Below are positions 7,657-15,890 of a DNA stretch of 64,000 nucleotides, one piece after another. A program made the translations under genes and the position numbers. How positions within the stretch are numbered: position 1 is the first letter of the stretch; the number at the start of each line of letters is the position of its first letter. Origin of the DNA: CAVRXZ01 sp963773035 (GTDB taxonomy: Bacteria > Acidobacteriota > Vicinamibacteria > Vicinamibacterales > CAVVIG01); the NCBI GenBank assembly GCA_963773035.1, contig CAVYZX010000033.1, positions 1 to 64,000 on the forward strand, read 5' to 3'. The notes under the pieces are model-generated. The model did no database searches. It saw only the letters and a list, made by a program, of their open reading frames with translations, and had not been told where the DNA came from.

Positions 7657-7881
7657 ATGGTCGAGAGCGTGCTGTTAGTACAGGCAAAAGCCGGCATCGA
7701 GGAAAAGTTGAGGACTCTGTCGCTGGCGAATGCCAAGCAACTCGTGTACGGCCGCTTCGGCGCAAGCGGCACGATCCTCCACGTGGCGGCGAACAGCGAA
7801 GCAGACTTGCAGAAAGGCATGCTCGACTTCTCGAACGTGTCCGGAGTGTCGAGCGTGATCGCCCTTGCCGTTACGAAATGA
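7657..7881 (+). CDS. Small stand-alone protein resembling the AsnC/Lrp ligand-binding fold
   Basis: A 74-residue protein with a good ribosome-binding site (CAGGAG, 8 bp before ATG). The predicted order is beta-alpha-beta-beta-alpha-beta: ESVLLVQAKAG, EEKLRTLSL, QLVYGRFGASGTILHVAA, DLQKGMLDFSNVSG, VSSVIALAV. The 'ILHVAANSEADLQKGMLDF...VSGVSSVIAL' pattern is like the RAM/Lrp C-terminal domain without a DNA-binding part; I infer this from pattern only. It follows the Cys-rich gene by 40 bp and may share its transcript. Confidence 0.6.
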   Translation: MVESVLLVQAKAGIEEKLRTLSLANAKQLVYGRFGASGTILHVAANSEADLQKGMLDFSNVSGVSSVIALAVTK

Positions 7882-7913
7882 GGGAGCCGGGCTCTACTCC
7901 CGTAGGCCAGAGC

Positions 7914-7936
7914 AAGTCCGAGTCGTGCACGGACTT
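7914..7936. terminator. Hairpin between convergent genes
   Basis: AAGTCCG (7914-7920) pairs perfectly with CGGACTT (7930-7936) across a 9-nt loop, in the gap between the small plus-strand gene and the minus-strand gene ending at 7963. There is no T-run, so intrinsic termination is uncertain. Confidence 0.3.
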
Positions 7937-7962
7937 CGTTGACTGGAGAACGCGATTCAGGC

Positions 7963-8715
7963 TCAAAACCTGACGGTGAGGCGCGAGTCGAATCCGCCGC
8001 CGAGGAACCCCCATGTTGGCCGAACGCGGAATAACCCGATTCGCAAGTCGACACCCGCCAGGACGTCCGGCGCCGGCGTCCCGTTCGACATCCAGCTGGT
8101 TCCAACCAAAACGCTGGTAACTGCGTCGAGACTGTAGGAGCCAAACACTGTCGCCTCGCCAATACGCCGGCCTCCGACCGGGAAGAGCGCCATCGCTTCA
8201 CCAATGATGTCCGGCGCATATCGCGACGGGACTTCCCAGAAGTAGCGTCGTCCAACCAGGAAAGTCGGCACGTGTGATCCGGTGGTGGTCCAACCGAGCA
8301 CGTATCCCGCATGCGTCCTGGAGCGCCGGCGCAGCATCGAGTCCAGCATCCGGCCGTCGGGCGGATCGGTGGGAAACATCAACTGCTCGACGCGGACGTC
8401 TCCGAACGCGCGCGTCAGCCAGGGCGTATCACCAAGGATGTTGCGTCTATCGGTGGGGGAGAGCGGGACCTGGCGGAACCAGTCCTGCAGCTCGGCGGCC
8501 GGCGACAGCGCGTAAGGTTGGCAGGCCTCGCGTTCGGGCAGGGGTGTGGCAGGCCCACAGAGCCGCACCGAGGACGCTCCTCGCAGATCCATGTACGACG
8601 CACGGTATCGGCCCCATGTCGTGCCGCGGTCCCGGATGCCCCACAAGAGCTTGGTCGTGCCGGTGCTGTCGTCTGCCGGTGTGAATCGTCCGTCACGATT
8701 GATGTCTGGCGCCAT
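7963..8715 (-). CDS. Hypothetical protein, possibly an outer-membrane beta-barrel
   Basis: I do not recognise this 250-residue protein. The N-terminus has an EF-hand/dockerin-like acidic loop (DINRDGRFTPADDSTG). The C-terminal half alternates short hydrophobic and polar strands with many aromatic and glycine residues (VFGSYSLDAVTSVLVG, TWGFLGGGFDSRLTVRF) and ends in Phe, as many outer-membrane barrels do. No signal peptide is evident at ATG 8715. In-frame sequence upstream (AARVASLAVLVERGSHA) continues without a start codon until a stop near 8812, so the protein may have lost its 5' end or may start at an unusual codon. Confidence 0.5.
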   Translation of the reverse strand: MAPDINRDGRFTPADDSTGTTKLLWGIRDRGTTWGRYRASYMDLRGASSVRLCGPATPLPEREACQPYALSPAAELQDWFRQVPLSPTDRRNILGDTPWLTRAFGDVRVEQLMFPTDPPDGRMLDSMLRRRSRTHAGYVLGWTTTGSHVPTFLVGRRYFWEVPSRYAPDIIGEAMALFPVGGRRIGEATVFGSYSLDAVTSVLVGTSWMSNGTPAPDVLAGVDLRIGLFRVRPTWGFLGGGFDSRLTVRF

Positions 8716-8831
8716 CGCATGAGACCCACGTTCGACGAGTACCGCGAGGGACGCTACCCGTGCGGCCTGTGGGCCCAGATGTCCGGCACATACGTGTTCG
8801 GCGCGCCTAAATCAACGTCGTGAAGAGTGGC

Positions 8832-9044
8832 TCATGAGGTTCGGATGTCCTTGAAGGCGCGATAACTCCTGCCCTTGAGCTGCCATCGAACCACCACTCG
8901 ACGGCCGCGCACGTGATCGAGATTGCATTTCTCACCGCGTGCGTAAATCCGCACGACCGAATGTCGTGGCATCCTCAGGATCAAGAGCACCACGACATCG
9001 GCCTCACAGGAGCAGTCCAAAGTGAGCCGCTGACCGATCCTCAT
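8832..9044 (-). CDS. Small hypothetical protein
   Basis: A 70-residue basic protein (MRIGQRLTLDCSCEAD... ending AFKDIRTS) with no family I recognise. Its reality is supported mainly by a strong AAAGGAGGG ribosome-binding site 7 bp before ATG 9044. It has two cysteines close together and a stretch VVVLLILRMP that could be a beta strand. Confidence 0.45.
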   Translation of the reverse strand: MRIGQRLTLDCSCEADVVVLLILRMPRHSVVRIYARGEKCNLDHVRGRRVVVRWQLKGRSYRAFKDIRTS

Positions 9045-9249
9045 GGGCGCACCCTCCTTTCGGTTCAGCGTTTTCGCCCCATGCGGCGTGGTTCGGTCGC
9101 GGGCGCGGCGTCCGGGACCGGCGATTCTGCCGGTGATGTCCCAACATCATTTCATCCGCAGCCACACCCTCACCTCCACACGAATATCGGCAACCTGACG
9201 AGGCGTGCGACCGCACGTCTCCGCGCCGAGTCTTTAGATGACGGAAAGG

Positions 9250-9597
9250 TCAGGCGGCGTGCGGAGGACCGCGCACCAGTGCGACAGCGAAGACGAGGCA
9301 GGAACCGAGTTCGCCCTGTGATTGACTGACGTCGCGTGAAGGGTCGAGCGCTTGACGAGTCCGGGAAGTCCCGAGAATGCCGACCGTGGACAGGGTAGAG
9401 CTGATCGCGTGTCGGGCCCGGGCCTTGTCGCGGAGTTTCGACGCATCGGGAGCCGATCGGCTTGCCCCGATAGCCATCGCCGCGAGGTCGTACGGCACTA
9501 AGCTGCGACGGCCCGTGCTGACGTTAATCGGGGCGACGAACCCGAGACCGGCAACCGTCAGGCTGAGAACGAGCGAGAGAGTGATGATAACCCTCAC
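9250..9597 (-). CDS. Small secreted hypothetical protein
   Basis: From GTG 9597 the frame encodes VRVIITLSLVLSLTVAGLGF, a plausible signal peptide, then about 90 residues of unremarkable sequence ending VRGPPHAA. The signal-peptide-like start is the main support. The ribosome-binding site is weak and no homologous family is apparent. It is divergent from the CBS gene. Confidence 0.3.
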   Translation of the reverse strand: MRVIITLSLVLSLTVAGLGFVAPINVSTGRRSLVPYDLAAMAIGASRSAPDASKLRDKARARHAISSTLSTVGILGTSRTRQALDPSRDVSQSQGELGSCLVFAVALVRGPPHAA

Positions 9598-9802
9598 ACC
9601 ACGTCCAGCATACACGACGAATCTCAATGCCCAATGCCTCGTGCCTCGAGCCGCCGGCAAGATGTTCCGAAGGCATTGTCGGCCAGTAATTTTCTCGTCA
9701 CATCGGTCGGGTAAAGTATGCGAGTATTTCGAGACTCCGGGACGGCCGAGCGGCGGTCTCCGCATGCAATCTGTGCAAGTTGCGTAAAGAAAGGGGGCCT
9801 AA

Positions 9803-10237
9803 ATGTCACTGCTTCGAATGGCGCGCGTTCCTCCACCGCTCGTAGAGCCGGGGGTTAGCGTTATGAACGCCGTGGGTGTGATGGCTCAGGATCGGGTCGG
9901 CGCTGTGGCCGTAGTGGAGGAGGGGGCCTTGCTGGGGATCTTCACCGAGCGCGACTTAATGTTGCGCGTGGTCCAGCCGAAGCGCAACCCCGAGGCGACG
10001 TTGGTGCGCGATGTCATGACGTCCGAGGTGAAGACCGTCACCGATGATTGCACGCCAGATGAAGCCATCAACGTGATGCTGGTTGGACACTTGCGCCATC
10101 TTCCCATTCTCGGCAGCGACGGCAGAGTCCTGGGCTTGCTCTCCATCCGTGCTCTCCTGGAGGCCAAATTCGACGACCTGAGCCGCGAAGTCAGTTCGCT
10201 GGAACAGTACATGGCCAACGACGGCCCCGGCGGCTAG
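9803..10237 (+). CDS. CBS-domain-pair protein
   Basis: A 144-residue stand-alone Bateman module. CBS1 spans about residues 10-65 (VSVMNAVGVMAQDRVGAVAVVE...LLGIFTERDLMLRVV) and CBS2 about 72-128 (VRDVMTSEVKTVTDDCTPDEAINVML...RHLPILGSDGRVLGLLSIRALL). Such pairs bind adenosine nucleotides and report energy state. An AAAGGGGG tract precedes the ATG. No partner gene is obvious next to it. Confidence 0.9.
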   Translation: MSLLRMARVPPPLVEPGVSVMNAVGVMAQDRVGAVAVVEEGALLGIFTERDLMLRVVQPKRNPEATLVRDVMTSEVKTVTDDCTPDEAINVMLVGHLRHLPILGSDGRVLGLLSIRALLEAKFDDLSREVSSLEQYMANDGPGG

Positions 10238-10396
10238 CCGTCGGTTCGAGCACGAGTCGGTTCGCATCTCTGCGGGAAATAGCTCACCAGATTGCGACGG
10301 AAGATGCCGGCATTCTGCCTGAACTGGCGAATCCTGGCAGCATCGGCAGGGAATTGTTCCTGCGTCGCCAGCGGCACGCTGCGGCCTCGCCGCTCA

Positions 10397-10663
10397 TCAG
10401 CCGCTGAAAGATCCCCACACTCGGACATCGCCGTGCGCTTCAATCGCTTCGACGATGTCGGCCGTACTCTTGTAGTCGACGCTGTCGTGTTCGAGGGCAT
10501 CACGGAACATTCGAAGACGGTCGAGATGAGGCGGGCCGACGATGAACTCATTCGCGAAGCCAGCGTGTCCAGCGACTCGTTTCAGGGTGTCGAAGAACGC
10601 CATCGTGCTGTCGACAGTCTTCACGCCGATTTGCAAAGGCTGGAAACAAATTGTGACGCTCAA
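10397..10663 (-). CDS. Hypothetical protein of 88 residues
   Basis: The protein starts at TTG 10663 (SVTICFQPLQIGVKTVDS...) with a GAGG about 9 bp upstream, and continues through FFDTLKRVAGHAGF, EFIVGPPHLDRLRMFRDA and HGDVRVWGSFSG. Composition is that of a soluble alpha/beta protein and the opposite-strand frame is not credible. I cannot assign a family or function. Confidence 0.5.
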   Translation of the reverse strand: MSVTICFQPLQIGVKTVDSTMAFFDTLKRVAGHAGFANEFIVGPPHLDRLRMFRDALEHDSVDYKSTADIVEAIEAHGDVRVWGSFSG

Positions 10664-10729
10664 GTCAGTCCTCGCCCTCGCATTCGAAGTAAAGACCGGA
10701 GTGACTCTGGTACGACGAAGCGGTAAGGC

Positions 10730-11548
10730 TTATTGAGCCAGCGCTTCCGTCAATTCGATTGAGGTTCCCCAAGGATCGGTCAACCAGGCAGTTGCCACGC
10801 CGTCCGGACTTTTTGACAACGGCACGTCGAGCTTCAGTCCACGTGCCTCGAGCCGCCGGCAGAAAGCTTCGAGATTTCGGACCGCGAATCCGATGTGATC
10901 GAGCATCCGGCCCTTCGTAGGGGCTTGCATCGATCGGTTGCCGGAAAAATTGAGATTCACGCCCGGTAGATCCACGGCGTGGTAGTTCCAGCGTTTGCCG
11001 GGAATGCCGCCGAATGTGTCCGCGTACCAGTCTTTGGCCGCGGTCTCGGTCCCTTCTGGCAGATAGAGATGGATGTGATGGAATGCAATCGGTGCCTGCA
11101 GGGGGCGGTTGTGACGGGCCGCACCGTCATCCGCCTGGCCGGAATCGGACGTAAACGTGAGGTTCGTGGCTGTGTTATCGAACAGCTCGATGCGCTCGCC
11201 TTCTGGCGTTCGAACCGATCCGATCCCCGTGAATTGCGCCAATCGTTCGACCTCGAGGCCTGCCCGTTCGATTTCCGCGAGGGATTGAACTCGGAAGGCG
11301 ACGTGATTCACGACGGAGCCTTCCGTGCCCCCGGATGAGGCACCCTTCGTCAGCACCACCAGCACTTCTGGAAACTTCACAACGTCCAGCGCGCCCAGCT
11401 TCATCGGGACACCACCAAGCGTTGCCCAGAAGCGTAGATGCGCATCCACGTCCTGCACGTGATAGTGCAGATGTCCCATGGCGACACCGGCAGGGTTTGC
11501 TGCGGAGACTTGGAAAGCCAGCACAAACGCGATGACAATCAGACGCAT
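10730..11548 (-). CDS. Secreted VOC (glyoxalase/bleomycin-resistance) superfamily protein
   Basis: A 272-residue protein with a signal peptide (MRLIVIAFVLAFQVSA) followed by two vicinal-oxygen-chelate modules. Module 1 has MGHLHYHVQDVDAHLRFW and ends TPEGERIELFDN. Module 2 has FHHIHLYLPEGTETAAKDWY, LDHIGFAVRNLEAF and TDPWGTSIELTEAL. The His and Glu residues at these positions are the usual metal ligands, so a metal-dependent lyase, isomerase or dioxygenase is possible, but the substrate is unknown. I used ATG 11548; an upstream TTG at 11560 is less likely. Confidence 0.85.
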   Translation of the reverse strand: MRLIVIAFVLAFQVSAANPAGVAMGHLHYHVQDVDAHLRFWATLGGVPMKLGALDVVKFPEVLVVLTKGASSGGTEGSVVNHVAFRVQSLAEIERAGLEVERLAQFTGIGSVRTPEGERIELFDNTATNLTFTSDSGQADDGAARHNRPLQAPIAFHHIHLYLPEGTETAAKDWYADTFGGIPGKRWNYHAVDLPGVNLNFSGNRSMQAPTKGRMLDHIGFAVRNLEAFCRRLEARGLKLDVPLSKSPDGVATAWLTDPWGTSIELTEALAQ

Positions 11549-11631
11549 AGACGTCAACAAGATACCACCGCTTGCGGTTTGTAATCGCCGCCGTTTCTCA
11601 CCAAAATACCTGTCTCGTTGATTGGTTTTTC

Positions 11632-12213
11632 ATGGCGCTGACGACATCACTCGACGACCTCCGCTTGGAGACCACACGCTTGATTTTGCGTGTCCCTCGC
11701 GCGACCGACCTGGATCCCTGGAGTGAGTTCATGACCGATCAGGAGGCCTGTCGCTACATCGGGGGCACCATGCCGCGGGCGATGACCTGGCGAGCCATGA
11801 TGACCGTGATCGGCGCCTGGCATTCACAAGGCTTTGCGATGTTCTCAGTGCTCGAGAAGGCCAGCGGCCGTTGGCTCGGCCGAGTCGGGCCTTGGATGCC
11901 CGAAGGCTGGCCGGGAAGCGAAATCGGCTGGGCAATCGTGCGCGACTGCTGGGGACAGGGGTTTGCGACCGAAGCGGCCACCGCCACGATGGAGTGGGCG
12001 TTCGCGCACCTTGGCTGGACCGACGTCATCCACTCGATCTCGCCCGACAATCACGCTTCACAGAAGGTAGCGCGCAAGCTTGGCTCCCATAACCGAGGGC
12101 CCGGACGACTGCCGCCTCCGTATCAGGGCGACCGGGTCGATATCTGGGGACAGACGCGCGAAGAATGGCTTGCCGCGCATCGGCCGGACACCACGCGCAT
12201 ATCACTGCCATGA
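11632..12213 (+). CDS. GNAT acetyltransferase, RimJ/RimL type
   Basis: A 193-residue N-acetyltransferase. It opens with LRLETTRLILRVPRATDLDPW, has the beta4 strand LGRVGPW and the acetyl-CoA-binding region EIGWAIVRDCWGQGFATEA (family R/Q-x-x-G-x-G/A as WGQGFA), and then IHSISPDNHASQKVARKLG. The substrate cannot be told; family members acetylate protein N-termini or small amines. ATG 11632 begins the domain. Its stop overlaps the ATG of the next gene by 4 bp, implying translational coupling. Confidence 0.88.
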   Translation: MALTTSLDDLRLETTRLILRVPRATDLDPWSEFMTDQEACRYIGGTMPRAMTWRAMMTVIGAWHSQGFAMFSVLEKASGRWLGRVGPWMPEGWPGSEIGWAIVRDCWGQGFATEAATATMEWAFAHLGWTDVIHSISPDNHASQKVARKLGSHNRGPGRLPPPYQGDRVDIWGQTREEWLAAHRPDTTRISLP

Positions 12214-13442
12214 GCGACACGCTCAACCAGAGTCGGCAGTTCTGGGATTCACACGCGCAGAGAGACCCGCTGTGGGCAATTCTCTCCGACCCGGCGCGAA
12301 AAGGGCGTCGCTGGGACCTCGAACGTTTCTTTCAATCCGGTGTCGACGAAATCTTTCTGATCCTCCACCAACTGCGCTCACGAGGCATCAACGTCCAGCG
12401 CCGGCGGGCCCTCGACTTCGGCTGCGGTGTTGGCCGATTGTCGCAGGCCCTTGCGGCGCACTTCGCGCGCATCGATGGAGTCGACCTCTCGTTTGCCATG
12501 ATCGAACTGGCTCGATCGTTGAACAGCCACGGCGAGCAGGTCGCTTATCACGCCAACGATCGGCCGGATCTTCATCTCTTCGCCGACAGTACATTCGACT
12601 TCATCGTCTCGAGCATCGTGCTGCAGCACATGGAGCCGTCGATCGCCCTAGGCTACGTGACCGAAATGTGTCGCGTGCTCGCGCCAGCCGGCGCACTCGT
12701 CTTTCAGGTACCGGCGCGTCAGCGAGAAGCGAGCGAGCCGCAGCGAACTTCCGGGCCCCAGATTTCCGATCCACCGTCCGAAGCCTACCGAGCTTCACTC
12801 TCGGTCACAGGCATACCAGCAACGGCCGTTCGACCCCATGCCGAACTTCAATTGCACGTTGATGTCGTCAACTCGAGCAGGTTCGTGTGGTCGCCACCAC
12901 GGTTTGGACCTATCCGCGCCGGCAATCACTGGTTCGACGGCTCCGGCTATGCGATGTTGATCGCCGACGACGGTCGGGCAAGCCTGCCGCAGGCGCTCGG
13001 CCCTGGGGATCGGTGCACGACGCGACTTTCGATCACCACTCCACCCGAATGCGGCGACTACTGGTGCGAGATCGACCTCGCTCACGAGGGCGTCGTATGG
13101 TTTCGCGAACGGGGCTCGACTGCCGTCCGCTTCCTCGTCCGCGTCCGCCCCGAGACCGAAGTGAGCGTCGAGACGCCTCGAGTCGGACAGCCAGAAGCCA
13201 TCGAGAGTCCGGCCGTGCGAGTTTCTGTGGAGCACACCGGGATCCCGTCACTCGAGCTGTCGACAGTCATGCGATCGGACGTCAAGGATTTCCCCATGTT
13301 CGGCATTCCGCGTGAGGAAGTACTGAAACTGCTGGCGGCGTGTTCGATGAAGGTGATCGCGGTGGACGACGACCGCAGTTGCGGAGACGACTGGATTAGC
13401 TATCGATACTACGGTATCAAACCGGCGGACGATCCAACCTGA
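12210..13442 (+). CDS. SAM-dependent methyltransferase with appended beta-sandwich domain
   Basis: A 410-residue two-part protein. Residues ~65-170 are a class I methyltransferase: motif I ALDFGCGVGRLSQAL, then DGVDLSFAMIELA, FDFIVSSIVLQHM and CRVLAPAGALVFQVPA. Residues ~200-330 (LQLHVDVVNSSRFVW, YWCEIDLAHEGVVWF, RFLVRVRP) look like an immunoglobulin-like or Wzt-C-type sandwich, and the C-terminus returns to a methyltransferase-like MFGIPREEVLKLLAACSMKV. The sandwich seems inserted within the methyltransferase. The GNAT stop overlaps its ATG. A glycan or nucleotide-sugar substrate is possible but unproven. Confidence 0.8.
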   Translation: MSDTLNQSRQFWDSHAQRDPLWAILSDPARKGRRWDLERFFQSGVDEIFLILHQLRSRGINVQRRRALDFGCGVGRLSQALAAHFARIDGVDLSFAMIELARSLNSHGEQVAYHANDRPDLHLFADSTFDFIVSSIVLQHMEPSIALGYVTEMCRVLAPAGALVFQVPARQREASEPQRTSGPQISDPPSEAYRASLSVTGIPATAVRPHAELQLHVDVVNSSRFVWSPPRFGPIRAGNHWFDGSGYAMLIADDGRASLPQALGPGDRCTTRLSITTPPECGDYWCEIDLAHEGVVWFRERGSTAVRFLVRVRPETEVSVETPRVGQPEAIESPAVRVSVEHTGIPSLELSTVMRSDVKDFPMFGIPREEVLKLLAACSMKVIAVDDDRSCGDDWISYRYYGIKPADDPT

Positions 13443-13458
13443 TCCGTGGAAGCGCTTA

Positions 13459-13473
13459 CAGTCTGTTAGACTG
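13459..13473. promoter_or_regulatory. Short perfect palindrome upstream of the 13508 gene
   Basis: CAGTCT-GTT-AGACTG, followed by a direct repeat of AGACT. It could be an operator or the terminator of the methyltransferase gene. Confidence 0.25.
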
Positions 13474-13507
13474 ACCAGACTTTACACGCCCGCCGAGATC
13501 GCATCGC

Positions 13508-13765
13508 ATGCCAAAGCTGCACATCAGCCAGGACGAAACCGGCTACTGGCAACTGAGCCTTGAAGACGATGACGGCAAGCTCTCGCTGCTGTCGCACCAA
13601 TTTCCATCGCCCGATCATTTGATCGAGGATGCGCGCGAGCTGGTCGCGGACGGCAAAGTCCCTGGAGGCGTCATCATCATCGCTCCGCCTGAACCGCAGG
13701 ACGTTGCAGCGCGCGACGTTCAAAAGCCCTATAAGAAGCCCGCGCCGCAGAGGGCATTGAAGTAG
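13508..13765 (+). CDS. Small conserved-looking hypothetical protein
   Basis: An 85-residue protein, LHISQDETGYWQLSLEDDDG at the start, with PDHLIEDARELVADGKVPGG in the middle and a basic tail (YKKPAPQRALK). The short amphipathic pattern resembles small DUF2188-like proteins, but the match is weak. Its TAG stop overlaps the first base of the GTG of the metallophosphoesterase, so the two are probably translated together. Confidence 0.65.
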   Translation: MPKLHISQDETGYWQLSLEDDDGKLSLLSHQFPSPDHLIEDARELVADGKVPGGVIIIAPPEPQDVAARDVQKPYKKPAPQRALK

Positions 13766-14667
13766 TGGCTGGAATTTTCTGGTTCGCCGACGGCGTCGGG
13801 AGAGTTGAGGCGACGTCCACGGCTCTGATTCGTTGGATTCGCTCGCAGGCGCCCGAGTTGGTGGTTTACGGCGGCGACGTCTACAACGACGGCAAGCCTG
13901 ACGAATTCGACCGTTTCTTCGATCAGATGGACCGCAACGTCGCGGATCTCTGCGAAGTCGCCGGCAATCACGATTGGAATACCCATTCCGGCGCCGATCT
14001 ACCGGACAGAGTACCGACAAACTACGAGGCATTCTGGAGCCGCTTTCCTCCGCCGCTCTCGAAGCAGCCCATCAACCAGGCCGCCCGAGGGGGCGCCAGA
14101 TATGATCACGTGAAAGACATCGGCGGCTGGCGTCTGATTTTCATCGACACCGGTCCCTGCCAGAAGAAGGCATGGCCGATGAACGACGAAACGCGGCGCA
14201 CGTGGTTGCGGGCCAGGCTGACCGAGACGCCTGGGCGCGCGAAGATCCTGTTCGCGCACCACAGCCGGTTGAGCAAAGGCAAGCACGGCGACGTCGACCA
14301 GGTCGATCCGCTCTGGCGGGACCTGTTCGACCCGGCGACATCGGCGCCGCTCGTCGCGCTGACCGTCTCCGGCCACGATCACAACGTGAGCTGGTATCGC
14401 CCAAGGCCCAAGAACAATCCAGGTGGGGGCGAAGTGCCACTTGCAAAGGGCATCTTCGTTCACATCAACGGCGCCGGCGGATCGGGACACGACGAGCCGT
14501 TCTTCGGGTCGTCGCCAGACTGGAAAGACGCGGACAACTACTGCGTCACGAAGATCACTCTCGTCAGTCCAACCGCAGCCGATGTGTCGATTCTTGGATT
14601 CGGTGAAGGCGTTCCCTCACCGGGAGCGACCCCGGTCCTGCTGAAGAAGTTCGAACTGCGGCTCTGA
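13765..14667 (+). CDS. Calcineurin-like metallophosphoesterase
   Basis: A 300-residue predicted phosphoesterase. Visible motifs are VYGGDVYNDG (GDxxxxG), VAGNHDW (GNH[DE]), LFAHHSRLS (the single histidine) and TVSGHDHNVSW (GHxH). The usual first motif DxH is FWFADGV here, so the first metal-ligand His is missing. No signal peptide is present. It begins at GTG 13765, directly overlapping the small upstream gene, and is followed 59 bp later by the Lys/Arg-rich protein. The substrate is unknown. Confidence 0.85.
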   Translation: MAGIFWFADGVGRVEATSTALIRWIRSQAPELVVYGGDVYNDGKPDEFDRFFDQMDRNVADLCEVAGNHDWNTHSGADLPDRVPTNYEAFWSRFPPPLSKQPINQAARGGARYDHVKDIGGWRLIFIDTGPCQKKAWPMNDETRRTWLRARLTETPGRAKILFAHHSRLSKGKHGDVDQVDPLWRDLFDPATSAPLVALTVSGHDHNVSWYRPRPKNNPGGGEVPLAKGIFVHINGAGGSGHDEPFFGSSPDWKDADNYCVTKITLVSPTAADVSILGFGEGVPSPGATPVLLKKFELRL

Positions 14668-14726
14668 CTCTCGGTAAAGCGCCGCTTTCACCCGGCTGCC
14701 TGAACCCGCAGCATCCTGAGGCTGAT

Positions 14727-15851
14727 ATGGCGAAGACGGCACGAAAAACGCGGAAAGCCAAGGGCCGGCGACAAACGAAGTCTGCGCGCCGCGTCTCGAC
14801 TCGTAGGCTGGCGCCAGTGCGCAGGAAACGCTCGAGCCGCAAAACAACGGCCGCGCGCGCGTTCCCGAGAGTGGACGCCGCTCTCGAAGCACTCGAAATC
14901 ACGCTCGAGCTGCGCGATGTCTCCGACCGGTTGATCCGGGATCCCGAGACCTTCTTCACGTTCCGGCGGCTGTCGGACCGTCGGCAAATCGGCGATCAGC
15001 TGCAGCTCGAGCTCGTGGGGACGTCGGCGGTCTTCAACCTTCCGGTCGCGACGGGCGAGGTCGTTGTCTGCGAGATCGACCCGAAGCGTTTCCGCTTCGT
15101 CCAGTCGCCCGCCTTCTTCAGATCTCCAGGTCCGCCGATCACGAGGCGCAGCCAGCTTTTTCGCGAGCCGAAGGAGTGGACGCCGAGGTTTACCCGCTGG
15201 ACCGACCTTCCGGCCGCGTTCGACGGCCTGAAGCGCGTGCTTGGCGTGTCACCAAGGATCACGCTGTTCAAGGAGGCCGACCCTATTGCCGAACTTCTCG
15301 TGGAAGCTGCCTACGACGGCATGTCTGGTGAGAACGTCGTCCTCGCCAAGACGGCGCTGCTCAACACTTACTTCAGATTGAACCGCACACCGGAGCCGGT
15401 GTCAGCGAACCGGAGCTGGTTTTCATTCGTGTCGCGCTTCGTCGCCATCGGCCGCGAGCGGTTCCTGGCGTTCGTCGATCCGGAGATGGAAACGCTCGTC
15501 CGTCAGATTCACACGCACATCGACCAGTTCAGCGCCGACTACGAACGCACCCCAGCCGAAAACCACCGCAGCAACGTGCCGGCGGTGCTGCAAAACCGCA
15601 TCGCGAACATGGTCAGCATCAAATCCACACAGAGCAAAGGCAACTTCCAACTCACGTTGACGCACCTGTCAAATCCAGACGAAGTGCTCCTCGACTCCGA
15701 CATCGACGAGCATGGCGACCTGCTCGGCCACTTCCTGGATCTCTTCAAGCACAAGATTACCGGTGGCACGCATCCGCATGACGTGCACGAACTACTCGTG
15801 CTTCAGGAGGGACAAACGCCAGGGTTCGACCTGGGCTACCGGCTGGTTTGA
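14727..15851 (+). CDS. Hypothetical protein with Lys/Arg-rich N-terminal tail
   Basis: I do not recognise this 374-residue protein. Residues 1-45 are almost entirely Lys, Arg, Ser, Thr and Ala (MAKTARKTRKAKGRRQTKSA...), like a nucleic-acid- or polyphosphate-binding tail. The rest is a soluble alpha/beta protein with LQLELVGTSAVFNLPVATGE, a helical AYDGMSGENVVLAKTALLNTY, and a C-terminal GGTHPHDVHELLVLQEGQ. It forms the third gene of a likely operon (13508, 13765, 14727). The operon is unlike its neighbours in function and could be a small accessory module. Confidence 0.7.
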   Translation: MAKTARKTRKAKGRRQTKSARRVSTRRLAPVRRKRSSRKTTAARAFPRVDAALEALEITLELRDVSDRLIRDPETFFTFRRLSDRRQIGDQLQLELVGTSAVFNLPVATGEVVVCEIDPKRFRFVQSPAFFRSPGPPITRRSQLFREPKEWTPRFTRWTDLPAAFDGLKRVLGVSPRITLFKEADPIAELLVEAAYDGMSGENVVLAKTALLNTYFRLNRTPEPVSANRSWFSFVSRFVAIGRERFLAFVDPEMETLVRQIHTHIDQFSADYERTPAENHRSNVPAVLQNRIANMVSIKSTQSKGNFQLTLTHLSNPDEVLLDSDIDEHGDLLGHFLDLFKHKITGGTHPHDVHELLVLQEGQTPGFDLGYRLV

Positions 15852-15890
15852 AACGCCAATCCCGTCAGACCCGCACCAAACCGATCCGCT

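Noticed and set aside
12080..12862. 260-codon plus-strand open frame across the GNAT/methyltransferase junction
   Set aside because: Overlaps two well-supported genes and has shadow-type composition.
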